The position numbers and the translations under genes were made by a program. Below the pieces are notes generated by a model that was not told where the DNA came from, searched no databases, and was given only the letters and a program-made list of their open reading frames with translations. Source: Seohaeicola zhoushanensis (lineage in GTDB: Bacteria > Pseudomonadota > Alphaproteobacteria > Rhodobacterales > Rhodobacteraceae). Taken from it: a stretch of DNA of 64,000 bases. Where the stretch lies: assembly GCF_014656415.1 (NCBI RefSeq), contig NZ_BNCJ01000011.1:1-64000 (forward strand), in the 5' to 3' direction. Every line of letters starts with the position of its first letter. Positions within the stretch are counted from its first letter, which is position 1. This document shows, one piece after another, positions 52,234 to 64,000 of this stretch.

Positions 52234-52284
52234 CTGCGCCTGCACTGTATGCGCCGCGCAACACATCCCACAAAAGGCCGAACC

Positions 52285-54105
52285 ATGGATCTGCGCAACA
52301 TCGCGATCATCGCACACGTCGACCACGGCAAGACCACCCTGGTCGATGCCATGCTCAAGCAATCCGGCGCGTTCCGGGAAAACCAGGCCGTTGCCGAACG
52401 GGCGATGGATTCCAACGATCTCGAACGTGAACGCGGCATCACTATCCTCGCCAAGGCCACCTCGGTCGAATGGAAAGGCGTGCGCATCAACATCGTCGAC
52501 ACCCCCGGCCACGCCGACTTCGGCGGCGAAGTGGAGCGGATCCTGTCGATGGTCGACGGCGTGGTGCTGCTGGTGGACGCCGCCGAAGGCCCGATGCCGC
52601 AGACCAAGTTCGTGACATCCAAGGCGCTGGCCCTCGGCCTGCGCCCCATCGTCGTGCTGAACAAGGTCGACAAGCCCGACGCCGAACCCGACCGTGCGCT
52701 GGACGAATGCTTTGACCTCTTCGCCAACCTCGGTGCCGATGACAACCAGCTCGACTTCCCGACGCTTTACGCATCGGGCCGCGCCGGCTGGGCCGACGAC
52801 ACGCTCGAAGGCGAGCGCAAGGACCTGGGCGCGCTCTTCGACCTGATCGTCAAGCACGTCCCCATCCCCTCCCAGGTGGCGCGCCGGAACGAGCCCTTCT
52901 CGATGCTGGCCACGACGCTGGCCGCCGACCCGTTCATCGGTCGCATCCTCACCGGTCGGGTCGAGACCGGCACCCTGCGCACCGGCGCCAGCGTCAAGGC
53001 CCTGGCCCGCGATGGTAGCCTGATCGAGAACTTCCGCATCACCAAGATCCTGGCCTTCCGCGGCCTGTCGCAGACCGCAATCGACGTGGCCGAGGCCGGC
53101 GACATCGTCACCCTGGCCGGCATGAGCAAGGCCACCGTTGCCGACACCATCGCCGCCCCCGAGATCACCGCGCCGATCCCGGCCCAGCCGATCGACCCGC
53201 CGACCATCACCGTGACCTTCGGCATCAACGACTCGCCGCTGGCGGGCCGAGACGGCAAGAAGGTGCAGTCGCGCGTCATCCGTGACCGCCTGATGAAGGA
53301 AGCCGAAACCAACGTCGCGATCCATGTCGCCGACACCCCCGGTGGCGAGGCCTTCGAGGTCTCCGGCCGTGGCGAACTGCAGATGGGCGTTCTGATCGAG
53401 AACATGCGCCGTGAAGGGTTCGAACTGTCGATCTCGCGCCCGCAGGTGATCCTGCGCGACGAAGGCGGCCAGCGGATGGAGCCGATCGAAGAAGTCACCA
53501 TCGACGTGGATGACGACTATTCCGGCGTGGTGATCGAGAAGATCACCGGCACCCGCAAGGGTGAGCTGGTCGAGATGAAGCCCGCCGGCGTTGGCAAGAC
53601 CCGCATCATCGCGCTGGTCCCCTCGCGCGGCCTGATCGGCTATCACGGCGAATTCCTGACCGACACGCGCGGCACCGGCGTGCTGAACCGCGTGTTCCAC
53701 AGCTGGGCGCCCTACAAGGGCGCCATCCCCGGCCGCCGCGCCGGCGTGCTGATCTCGATGGAGAACGGTGTCTCGGTCGCCTACGCGCTCTGGAACCTGG
53801 AAGAACGCGGCCGCCTCTTCATCGGCGCGCAGGAACAAATCTACGAGGGCATGATCATCGGCGAACACAGCCGTGACAACGACCTCGAGGTGAACCCGCT
53901 CAAGGGCAAGAAGCTGACCAACATCCGCGCCTCGGGCACGGACGAGGCGGTGCGCCTGACGACCCCTATCACCATGACCCTGGAACAGGCCATAGCCTAT
54001 ATCGACGATGACGAGCTGGTCGAGGTCACGCCGAACTCGATCCGCCTGCGCAAGCGCCACCTCGACCCGCACGAGCGCAAGCGGGCCTCGAAGGCCGCCT
54101 CTTAA
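52285..54105 (+). CDS. typA: translational GTPase TypA/BipA
   Basis: TypA is a ribosome-binding GTPase of the elongation-factor family involved in ribosome assembly and stress adaptation. The start at 52285 ([18 protein letters not shown]) gives 606 residues. G1 is [10 protein letters not shown]2 includes [11 protein letters not shown]3 [14 protein letters not shown] and G4 NKVDKPDA. Domain II, EF-G-like domains III and V, and the unique C-terminal domain (with [13 protein letters not shown] and [23 protein letters not shown]) follow. It ends before a strong bidirectional terminator. Confidence 0.97.
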   Translation: MDLRNIAIIAHVDHGKTTLVDAMLKQSGAFRENQAVAERAMDSNDLERERGITILAKATSVEWKGVRINIVDTPGHADFGGEVERILSMVDGVVLLVDAAEGPMPQTKFVTSKALALGLRPIVVLNKVDKPDAEPDRALDECFDLFANLGADDNQLDFPTLYASGRAGWADDTLEGERKDLGALFDLIVKHVPIPSQVARRNEPFSMLATTLAADPFIGRILTGRVETGTLRTGASVKALARDGSLIENFRITKILAFRGLSQTAIDVAEAGDIVTLAGMSKATVADTIAAPEITAPIPAQPIDPPTITVTFGINDSPLAGRDGKKVQSRVIRDRLMKEAETNVAIHVADTPGGEAFEVSGRGELQMGVLIENMRREGFELSISRPQVILRDEGGQRMEPIEEVTIDVDDDYSGVVIEKITGTRKGELVEMKPAGVGKTRIIALVPSRGLIGYHGEFLTDTRGTGVLNRVFHSWAPYKGAIPGRRAGVLISMENGVSVAYALWNLEERGRLFIGAQEQIYEGMIIGEHSRDNDLEVNPLKGKKLTNIRASGTDEAVRLTTPITMTLEQAIAYIDDDELVEVTPNSIRLRKRHLDPHERKRASKAAS

Positions 54106-54125
54106 GCGGCCAGACCAGAGAATGA

Positions 54126-54154
54126 AAAAGGCCGGGACAGTGTCCCGGCCTTTT
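54126..54154. terminator. strong bidirectional intrinsic terminator between typA and the DUF1330 gene
   Basis: A perfect 13-base stem AAAAGGCCGGGAC/GTCCCGGCCTTTT encloses the loop AGT. The A/T ends give a T-run on both strands, suiting the two convergent genes. Confidence 0.9.
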
Positions 54155-54184
54155 GCATTTCGGCTTGCCGCCTCGGCGACAGGA

Positions 54185-54472
54185 TTACTCGCTGGTCTCG
54201 ACGATCAGCAGCTCGCGCTCCGAGGCCCCGCGGGCGTGGTTCAACGCCGCCTGGTAGGTCTCGGAATTGTAGCAGCTTTCCGCGGCTTCGACCGAAGGGA
54301 AGGTCGCCACCACGTTGCGCGGACGGGCACGGCCTTCGAGCTGGACGAAACGCCCGCCCCGCGCGATGAACTTGCCGCCGTGGGCGGCAATCGCCTCGGT
54401 CGCAAGCTTGGCGTATTTCGAGTAGGCGTCTTCGTCGGTAACGGTTACGTGGGCAATCCAGAGTGCCGGCAT
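54185..54472 (-). CDS. DUF1330 domain-containing protein
   Basis: The start at 54472 (MPALWIAHVTVTDEDAYSKY) with GGAG eight bases upstream gives 95 residues; a TTG four codons earlier is less likely. It is a dimeric alpha-beta barrel-type small protein of the DUF1330 family, with KFIARGGRFVQLEGRARPRNVV and FPSVEAAESCYNSETYQAALN typical of it. Its biochemical role is unknown. It begins one base after the alaS stop, so it is part of the alaS transcript and ends at the shared terminator. Confidence 0.9.
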   Translation of the reverse strand: MPALWIAHVTVTDEDAYSKYAKLATEAIAAHGGKFIARGGRFVQLEGRARPRNVVATFPSVEAAESCYNSETYQAALNHARGASERELLIVETSE

Positions 54473-54473
54473 T

Positions 54474-57146
<2,673 letters not shown>

Positions 57147-57229
57147 TGTGTTCGGGCTCTGGTTTGCGGGTTGGTGTGGTTTATCCCCCTGCCCCCGCCC
57201 TGTCCACAGGCTGACGCGCCGCGCGCCCC

Positions 57230-57264
57230 AAAACGCAACAAGGCAGGCGCGGTGCCTGCCTTGT
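57230..57264 (-). terminator. intrinsic terminator of recA
   Basis: On the minus strand the 11-base stem ACAAGGCAGGC/GCCTGCCTTGT (57264-57254 with 57248-57238, loop ACCGC) is followed by TGCGTTTTGGGG. It lies just after the recA stop at 57289 and before alaS. Confidence 0.75.
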
Positions 57265-57288
57265 CCTGTGGGATCAGTGGCGGGGCGA

Positions 57289-58316
57289 TTAGCCCTCCAT
57301 CACATCGTCGTCTTCACCGTCGGGGCCGCCGGTCATGTCGAAGTCGAGCCCGTGGCTGGCGCGGATCTTGTCCTCGATGGCCGAGGCGATGACCGGGTTG
57401 TCGCGCAGGAACTGCTTGGCGTTCTCGCGGCCCTGGCCGATGCGCTCGTCCCCGTATGAGAACCAGGCGCCCGACTTGTTCACCACGCCGGCCAGCACGC
57501 CCAGGTCTAGAAGTTCGCCGGTCTTCGAGATGCCTTCACCATACATGATGTCGAATTCCACCTGCTTGAACGGCGGGGCGACCTTGTTCTTGACCACCTT
57601 CACGCGGGTGGCGTTGCCGACGATTTCGTCGCGGTCCTTCACCGAACCGATACGACGGATGTCGAGGCGGACCGAGGAATAGAACTTGAGCGCGTTGCCG
57701 CCGGTCGTCGTCTCGGGCGAGCCATGCATTGCGACTTGCTGATCGAGCCGGTCAGCTTGCGCATGGCCTTGCTCATCAGGCGGGCCTGCACGCCGACGCT
57801 CGAATCGGCCATGTCGCCCTCGAGTTCGGACTTCGGCGTCAGCGCCGCGACCGAATCGACGATGACCATGTTGACCGCGCCGGAGCGCACCAGCGTATCG
57901 GTGATCTCGAGCGCCTGTTCCCCGGTATCGGGCTGGCTGATCAGCAGCTCGTCGATATCGACGCCCAGCTTGCGGGCGTACTGCGGGTCGAGCGCGTGCT
58001 CGGCGTCGACGAAGGCGCAGACGCCGCCCTTCTTCTGCTGTTCGGCGATGCAGTGAAGCGTCAGCGTGGTCTTGCCCGAGCTTTCCGGGCCATAGATCTC
58101 GATGATGCGACCCATCGGCAGGCCGCCGATGCCGAGCGCGATGTCGAGGCCCAGCGAACCGGTCGAGCTGGCCTCGATCTCGGTGATCGCGCCGGCTGAC
58201 CCGAGCTTCATGATCGAGCCCTTGCCGAACTGGCGTTCGATCTGCGCCAGCGCGCTATCAAGGGCCTTTTGCTTGTCGGAGTTCTTCCGGTTGTCCATCG
58301 AGAGTAGATCCGCCAT
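57289..58316 (-). pseudogene. recA: recA disrupted by an internal deletion and frameshift
   Basis: RecA performs strand exchange and triggers SOS. From the ATG at 58316 the frame is a normal RecA for 198 residues, with Walker [10 protein letters not shown] and ending SISKSQCM. At 57722/57723 it jumps to the next frame, which resumes at [17 protein letters not shown] and continues normally to the stop at 57289. Compared with the family, the residues VIFINQIRMKIGVMF are missing, about 46 bases. This removes most of loop L2, including the glutamine corresponding to E. coli Gln194. The product as read would be 225 residues with an unrelated 27-residue tail. It may be an assembly error, a laboratory lesion or a true loss. 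The predicted restored length is near 357, the family norm. Confidence 0.93.
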
Positions 58317-58370
58317 GTCCTGTTCCCTATCTTATTGTCACACCCTGCGCGGGGCGGCAATCGCTGCTTT

Positions 58371-58385
58371 GTTCGCCTCTTGTTC
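58371..58385. promoter_or_regulatory. SOS (LexA) box of recA
   Basis: GTTC-GCCTCTT-GTTC matches the alphaproteobacterial LexA consensus GTTC-N7-GTTC exactly. It lies 55-69 bases before the recA start. A near copy, GACC-N7-GAAC on the plus strand (58393-58407), reads GTTC-N7-GGTC on the recA strand, one mismatch from the consensus. Confidence 0.85.
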
Positions 58386-58456
58386 CAGTTAGGACCAAAA
58401 GGAGAACATTTCAATCTAAATCTTCCCACCGCCAGTTTTTCCGGTCAGGGTTAAGG

Positions 58457-58476
58457 AGTGGTTTACGTAGACCACT
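58457..58476. promoter_or_regulatory. 20-base near-palindrome upstream of the sulfotransferase gene
   Basis: AGTGGT-T-TACGTA-G-ACCACT has matching 6-base arms around a self-complementary TACGTA with one mismatched pair. It is 31 bases before the start at 58507 and could be an operator or a leader hairpin. Confidence 0.45.
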
Positions 58477-58506
58477 CTGGTCCGAATTATTCGCCTGGGA
58501 GCGCAG

Positions 58507-59100
58507 ATGCTGGTTTTCCATGCCGAAAGGCTGGTGTTTCTCTCGGTGCCCAAGACCGGTACGACAGCCTATGAATCCGCGCTACGTGACCGCGCCGACA
58601 TGGTTGTTTCCAACCCGCCGGACCTCAAGCACGCCTCCAACTATCGCTATCACCGCTTCTTTCGTCCGATCTTCGACAAGGTCTGCGGTGTCGACATGGA
58701 AACCATGGCGGTGGTGCGCGAACCCATAAGCTGGCTTGGCAGCTGGTATCGCTACCGGCGCCGGCCCGCCATGTCCGGGCATCCCAATGGCACCCATGAC
58801 CTGAGTTTCGACGACTTCGTCGAAGCCTGGATGAGCGGCGACAGGCCGGGCTTCGCCGATGTCGGCAGCCAGACCAAGTTCCTCGAACCGCATCCCAAGG
58901 GCGCGCGGGTCACGCATCTGTTCCGCTACGAGGCGCCCGCGCGGCTCGACGCGTTTCTAGAAGCGCGGCTTGGCCGGCGTCCGGTGACCGCGCGCGAGAA
59001 TGTCTCGCCTGCAATGGATCTCGTACTGTCGCCGAAGGTGGAAGACCGCCTGCGGCGGAAATGCGCGGCGGAATTCGAACTCTACGAGTCGATTCCCTGA
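58507..59100 (+). CDS. sulfotransferase-family protein
   Basis: A 197-residue protein with the PAPS-binding signatures of sulfotransferases. The 5'-phosphosulfate loop VPKTGTTAYESAL lies at about residues 15-27, and the 3'-phosphate region AVVREPISWLGSWYRY at about 68-83. It is shorter than most (250-300), and no membrane helix is present. The acceptor is unknown; surface polysaccharide or another envelope component would be usual in marine Rhodobacteraceae. It lies alone between recA and cckA, which is transcribed toward it. Confidence 0.82.
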   Translation: MLVFHAERLVFLSVPKTGTTAYESALRDRADMVVSNPPDLKHASNYRYHRFFRPIFDKVCGVDMETMAVVREPISWLGSWYRYRRRPAMSGHPNGTHDLSFDDFVEAWMSGDRPGFADVGSQTKFLEPHPKGARVTHLFRYEAPARLDAFLEARLGRRPVTARENVSPAMDLVLSPKVEDRLRRKCAAEFELYESIP

Positions 59101-59103
59101 GGC

Positions 59104-61404
59104 TCAGTGCAGCTGCTGGTGCACGGTCTCGGTCAGCTGGTTCAGCGAGAATGGCTTGGACAGGAAAACCGAGTTGGGCACTGACACCAAGCCGCCGTCG
59201 AAGGCGCCCTCGGCATAGCCCGAGACGAAGACGACCCGGACATTCGGCCGCGCTTTCAAAGCCTCACGCACCCAGCTCGGGCCATCCATACCCGGCATCA
59301 CCACGTCGGTGACGAAGATGTCGACCGCCAGTTCCGGGTCTTCGAGGGTGCGCAACGCTTCCTCTGCCGATTCTGCCTCGAGCACGGTATAGCCGCGCAG
59401 GCGCAGCGCCCGGCTGGCAAAGGCCCTCACGGGTGCCTCGTCCTCGACAAGCAGCACCACGCCGACGCCGTGTTTCGGTTGGGCTGGGCGTTTTGGCGGC
59501 GCGGCGGTCGGCACCGGCTGCACCTCGCACCGATGAGCTGGGAAATACATGGTGAACGACGCCCCCTCGCCCAGCACGCTGTCGACGAAGATATACCCGC
59601 CGGTCTGCTTGACGATGCCATAGGCCGTGGAAAGCCCCAGCCCGGTACCCTCTCCCGTGCGCTTGGTGGTGTAGAAGGGTTCGAAGACCTTGGACAGCTT
59701 GTCCGGAGCGATCCCGGTGCCCCCGTCGATCACCCGCACACAGACATATTCACCGGGTGGAACCGTGGCCCTGTCTCGCTGCAGGGGGTGCGCCAGGGTG
59801 GCAATCTCGGTCTCGATCCGGATCTCGCCGCCCTCCGGCATCGCGTCACGGGCATTGACGACGAGGTTCATCAGCACCTGTTCCAGTTGTCGTTTGTCCG
59901 CGCGGATCGGGCTGAGCACCGGGTCATGGCGCAGCGTCAGCGTGACCCTTTCACCCACCAGCCGGTTCAGCAGGTGGGTCAGGTCAGCCAGCGTGTCGCG
60001 CAAGTCGATGACCTCGGGGCGCAGTGTCTGCTTGCGCGAGAAGGCCAGCAACTGGCTGACCAGCGCGGCAGCGCGATTGGCATTCTGGTTGACCTGCACC
60101 AAGTCGCCATAGTCCGGGTCGCCCTGGTCGTGCCGCAGCAACAACAGGTCGCAATGCCCTGAAATCGCGGTGAGAAGGTTATTGAAGTCATGCGCCACGC
60201 CGCCGGCGAGTTGGCCGATGGCCTGCATCTTCTGGCTTTGAACGAACTGCGCCTCGAGCGTCTTGAGTTCGGTTGCATCGCTCAGCACAGCAATCAGCCT
60301 CGTCTCGCCGCGTTCCGTAACCCGGCTAAGCGTGACCTGAACGAAGATTTCCTTGTCGGTCCGGCTGAGCCGCAGGAACTCGGAATTGTTCGCTTGGCCG
60401 CCCGCAATCGTCGCTTCGAGCCAATCGGCAATCGGACGGCCAAGCCCCTCCATCACCGCTTCCATCTTCGTTTCCGGCCCGATCTCAGCTCCGATCAACG
60501 CCATAGCGAGAGTGTTGGCAGCAAGGATGCGACCCGATGGCGCGATCTTGAGCATCGGCACCGGGATCGTTTCGAACACGCTCGCATGGTCGGGGGCCGC
60601 TTCGCGCAGGATCGGCAGCAAGCATAGCACGCGACGTCCCGGTCCTGTCTCGCCCTCGCTGACGATCACCTCCTTCAAGCCATCAGCCGTGCGGATGCGG
60701 TTGATCGCACCGGGCATCACCGGCAACGAGTCGAATAGTGCTTCGAGCGAATTGATCGGACCGCCGGCCAGCCTGCGCGCGGCCTCGTTCGTCAAATGCA
60801 CGCGACCCGAGCGATCCAGGGTCAGCATCGGCACCGGCAGGGTCTCGGCGTTGCGGTTGGCGTTGTCTGGATCGGCGAAATCCTCGATCCGCCAGAGGAA
60901 ACCGCCTGCCAGCGCCTGAACCGAAATACGCAAATGCCCTATCCGATGGATGACTTCTTCACGCAGCGCGCCTTCGCGCCGGGCACGAGCCTGCAACCGG
61001 TAGATCATCGAAGCGGGATTGGCAAAAAGGCCGCGCAGCGTGCCGGTGAGGCTGTCGCAGCCGCTGTCGGAAAAGCGCCGCTCCGCGGCGGCGTTGCGCC
61101 ACAGGATGGCCCCCTCGCCATCGGCTACAAGGCTTGGCCTCGCATCCCGCCCGATGATGTTGTCCAACAGATCAGCCGTCTTGCGGCGTCCGTATCGCAT
61201 GGCAGCTTGTCGCAATGCGACGGCGGCGGCGACTAGCGCGAACGTCAGTCCAAGGACCATACCGGCGTTGGGGAGCGGATCGGGCGGCCGCAGCAGCAAG
61301 GTGACGCCAAGGATGCTTCCCGCCATCAGGACCAGCACTAGCACCCGTGCCGATGGCGGAACGGGCTGGCTGATATCCAATGGCCGGTCCGGACGCAGGG
61401 ACAC
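59104..61404 (-). CDS. cckA: hybrid sensor histidine kinase CckA
   Basis: CckA starts the CckA-ChpT-CtrA phosphorelay, which in Rhodobacteraceae controls motility, gene transfer agent production and quorum-related traits. The 766 residues start at a GTG (61404). Two membrane helices (about 20-38 and 48-66) are followed by PAS-like domains (about 80-190 and 280-390), a HisKA domain with GVAHDFNNLLTAISGHCDLL, the ATPase (NLVVNARDAM, GTGIAPDKLSKVFEPFYTTK, GTGLGLSTAYGIV) and a C-terminal receiver (IFVTDVVMPGMDG). A full CtrA box lies upstream. Confidence 0.95.
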   Translation of the reverse strand: MSLRPDRPLDISQPVPPSARVLVLVLMAGSILGVTLLLRPPDPLPNAGMVLGLTFALVAAAVALRQAAMRYGRRKTADLLDNIIGRDARPSLVADGEGAILWRNAAAERRFSDSGCDSLTGTLRGLFANPASMIYRLQARARREGALREEVIHRIGHLRISVQALAGGFLWRIEDFADPDNANRNAETLPVPMLTLDRSGRVHLTNEAARRLAGGPINSLEALFDSLPVMPGAINRIRTADGLKEVIVSEGETGPGRRVLCLLPILREAAPDHASVFETIPVPMLKIAPSGRILAANTLAMALIGAEIGPETKMEAVMEGLGRPIADWLEATIAGGQANNSEFLRLSRTDKEIFVQVTLSRVTERGETRLIAVLSDATELKTLEAQFVQSQKMQAIGQLAGGVAHDFNNLLTAISGHCDLLLLRHDQGDPDYGDLVQVNQNANRAAALVSQLLAFSRKQTLRPEVIDLRDTLADLTHLLNRLVGERVTLTLRHDPVLSPIRADKRQLEQVLMNLVVNARDAMPEGGEIRIETEIATLAHPLQRDRATVPPGEYVCVRVIDGGTGIAPDKLSKVFEPFYTTKRTGEGTGLGLSTAYGIVKQTGGYIFVDSVLGEGASFTMYFPAHRCEVQPVPTAAPPKRPAQPKHGVGVVLLVEDEAPVRAFASRALRLRGYTVLEAESAEEALRTLEDPELAVDIFVTDVVMPGMDGPSWVREALKARPNVRVVFVSGYAEGAFDGGLVSVPNSVFLSKPFSLNQLTETVHQQLH

Positions 61405-61457
61405 TCGGGCAAGGCTCCGTGATGGATTCGCTCTCCTGAAGGTTCACGCCAAATTCG

Positions 61458-61472
61458 TTAATCTTTCGTTAA
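61458..61472 (-). promoter_or_regulatory. CtrA binding site upstream of cckA
   Basis: TTAA-TCTTTCG-TTAA, with a following C on the plus strand, matches the full CtrA consensus TTAA-N7-TTAA exactly. It is 54-68 bases before the cckA start. It suggests that CtrA feeds back on the gene for its own upstream kinase. Confidence 0.75.
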
Positions 61473-61498
61473 CCCCCGCGAATGCGCGTAAAGGGATT

Positions 61499-62674
61499 TC
61501 ACGCCGTGGTGGCCCAGGCCAGATGCGCCGCGAAGAAGCCGTCGGTTCCGCCGGTCAGCGACCAACGCTTCTGGAACACCGGCGAAAGAGTTGAATTGCG
61601 CGCCGCAAATCTTTGGATTTGCTCTTCATTCTCATCCTGCAGCACCGAACACGTCGCATAGGCGAGCAAGCCTCCGGGCGCCAACAGGGCAACCGCCTCA
61701 TCGAGAATCGCGGCCTGCGTGACAAGCAAGCCGGTCAGTTGCGCCTCGGTCAGGCGCCATTTTCCATCCGGTGCGCGCCGCCACGAGCCGCTGCCCGAAC
61801 AGGGGACGTCGCAGAGGATCAGGTCGAACTGTCCCGCCCGTTTCAGCGCCTTGGTGTCCAGCAACTTGATCCGAGCGCCAGCCCGCTCTGCCCGTGCCGG
61901 CAGATCGTTCAGCCGTTGTGGCGCGGCGTCATGGGCGAAAAGGTCGAACCGCCCGCGCGCGGCGATGGCAAGCGTCTTGCCCCCGCCGCCGGCGCAATAG
62001 TCGAGCACGCGCATCCCGTCCTTCAGCGGCAAAGTCTCGACCACTGCCTGCGAGGCGGCATCCTGCAGTTCGACAAGTCCGTCGCGATAGGCGGCGGCAT
62101 TGCGCAGCTTGCGCGCCCCCTCGGTCACTTCCAGCGCGGTCGCCGCGGCGGGATGCGGTTGCGCGGCGATACCCTCCCTGGCCAGCGCGGCAATCGCGCC
62201 CGATGGATCGGTTCGGGCGATGTTCACGCGCAAATGCACCGGGGCGCGGTGTTTCAGGGCCTCGGCCGCCGCCAGGGCCTCGTCGCCAAGGCTGGCCTCG
62301 AAACGCGGCCAGAGCCAGTCCGGAATGTCGGCAGCCTCGGCCCCCAGCACGGGCTCCCGCCCGCCCGAGCGCTCTTCGGCCGACATCACCTCCGGCGCGT
62401 AACCGCCTCCGGTAAAAAGGTTTTCCGGGTTCTCCCCGTTGCGGCGCAGAAGGCCGAGCATGATGCCGCGCCCGGTCTCGCCGCCGCCAATCGCCGCCAG
62501 AGAACGTCGCGCCCGAAGGCCGTCGAAGACATGATCGCGCACCACCGCCCGGTCGCCCGAACCGGCAAAGCGGCTGGCCCGCCCCCAAGCGGTCAGCACC
62601 TGTTCGGCGGGTGCGCCGGCAAGGATCCGGTCAAGGCATTCGATGGCCGCCTGCACCCGCGCTGCGGGGGTCAT
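61499..62674 (-). CDS. RsmB/NOP-family rRNA cytosine methyltransferase
   Basis: A 391-residue SAM-dependent RNA m5C methyltransferase-type protein. The N-terminal NusB-like part (about 1-130) is followed by the catalytic domain: SAM motif I VLDYCAGGGGKTLAIAAR, motif IV CDVPCSGSGSWRRAPDGKW and motif VI YATCSVLQDENEEQI, with the two catalytic cysteines (PCSG and TCS). The likely target is 16S rRNA C967 by analogy to RsmB, but this is not proven. It begins four bases after the guaB stop and is probably co-transcribed with it. Confidence 0.93.
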   Translation of the reverse strand: MTPAARVQAAIECLDRILAGAPAEQVLTAWGRASRFAGSGDRAVVRDHVFDGLRARRSLAAIGGGETGRGIMLGLLRRNGENPENLFTGGGYAPEVMSAEERSGGREPVLGAEAADIPDWLWPRFEASLGDEALAAAEALKHRAPVHLRVNIARTDPSGAIAALAREGIAAQPHPAAATALEVTEGARKLRNAAAYRDGLVELQDAASQAVVETLPLKDGMRVLDYCAGGGGKTLAIAARGRFDLFAHDAAPQRLNDLPARAERAGARIKLLDTKALKRAGQFDLILCDVPCSGSGSWRRAPDGKWRLTEAQLTGLLVTQAAILDEAVALLAPGGLLAYATCSVLQDENEEQIQRFAARNSTLSPVFQKRWSLTGGTDGFFAAHLAWATTA

Positions 62675-62678
62675 GCGC

Positions 62679-64000
<1,322 letters not shown>

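Overview
The window is a piece of an alphaproteobacterial chromosome, almost certainly Rhodobacteraceae (Roseobacter/Rhodobacter group). Most of it is visibly GC-rich, with C/G-rich third codon positions. Gene orders typical of this family are present: trpG-trpD-trpC-moaC-moeA; cysG-DUF2849-cysI-cysH-DUF934; dusB-ntrB-ntrC-ntrY-ntrX with trkA-trkH-hfq-hflX; a fused ispDF; and a CckA kinase. No species name can be given from the sequence alone.

Layout. Positions 1-2925 are an accessory, lower-GC stretch with a tyrosine-recombinase remnant and an unrecognised two-gene membrane module, ending at a tRNA-Cys (2926-2999). Positions 3056-10509 hold a divergent polysaccharide deacetylase, then a tight operon trpG-trpD-ung-trpC-moaC-moeA and tpiA. 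Positions 10567-16969 (minus strand) hold a TRAP C4-dicarboxylate transporter, dctP-dctQ-dctM, and its two-component system dctB-dctD, with a tandem palindromic operator between. Next come a cytochrome P450, an Lrp regulator, and an assimilatory sulfate/siroheme operon (18907-23402) followed by ferredoxin-NADP reductase. An RTX protein, an MFS exporter and infC (with a rare ATA start) follow. Positions 27751-35272 carry a form II CoxSLM-type molybdenum hydroxylase with maturation-type genes (XdhC, a molybdopterin-binding protein, an MBL-fold hydrolase).

Positions 35522-48019 (minus) hold hflX, hfq, trkH, trkA and the Ntr nitrogen cluster, interrupted by one plus-strand lipoprotein gene followed by an array of perfect hairpins. 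Positions 48214-54105 hold ispDF, pgpA, a CinA-type amidohydrolase, an Hpt-type phosphoribosyltransferase and typA, with two short minus-strand genes. Positions 54185-64000 are mostly minus strand: a DUF1330 gene, alaS, recA, cckA, an RsmB-family methyltransferase and guaB, which runs off the window end.

Main observations. (1) recA is broken by an apparent deletion of about 46 bp that removes the L2 DNA-binding loop and shifts the frame, although its SOS box and terminator are intact. (2) Two intergenic arrays of near-perfect hairpins share an architecture and show compensatory stem changes. (3) DctD, NtrC and NtrX all lack the sigma54-contact GAFTGA motif, and DctD also lacks the Walker A lysine. 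(4) A full CtrA box lies upstream of cckA, a tandem DctD-type operator upstream of dctP, an FNR-like box upstream of fpr, and a promoter plus TGTGA-N6-TCACA palindrome upstream of a 30-residue membrane peptide. (5) The two-gene membrane module beside the integrase fragment is the best candidate for an undescribed system.
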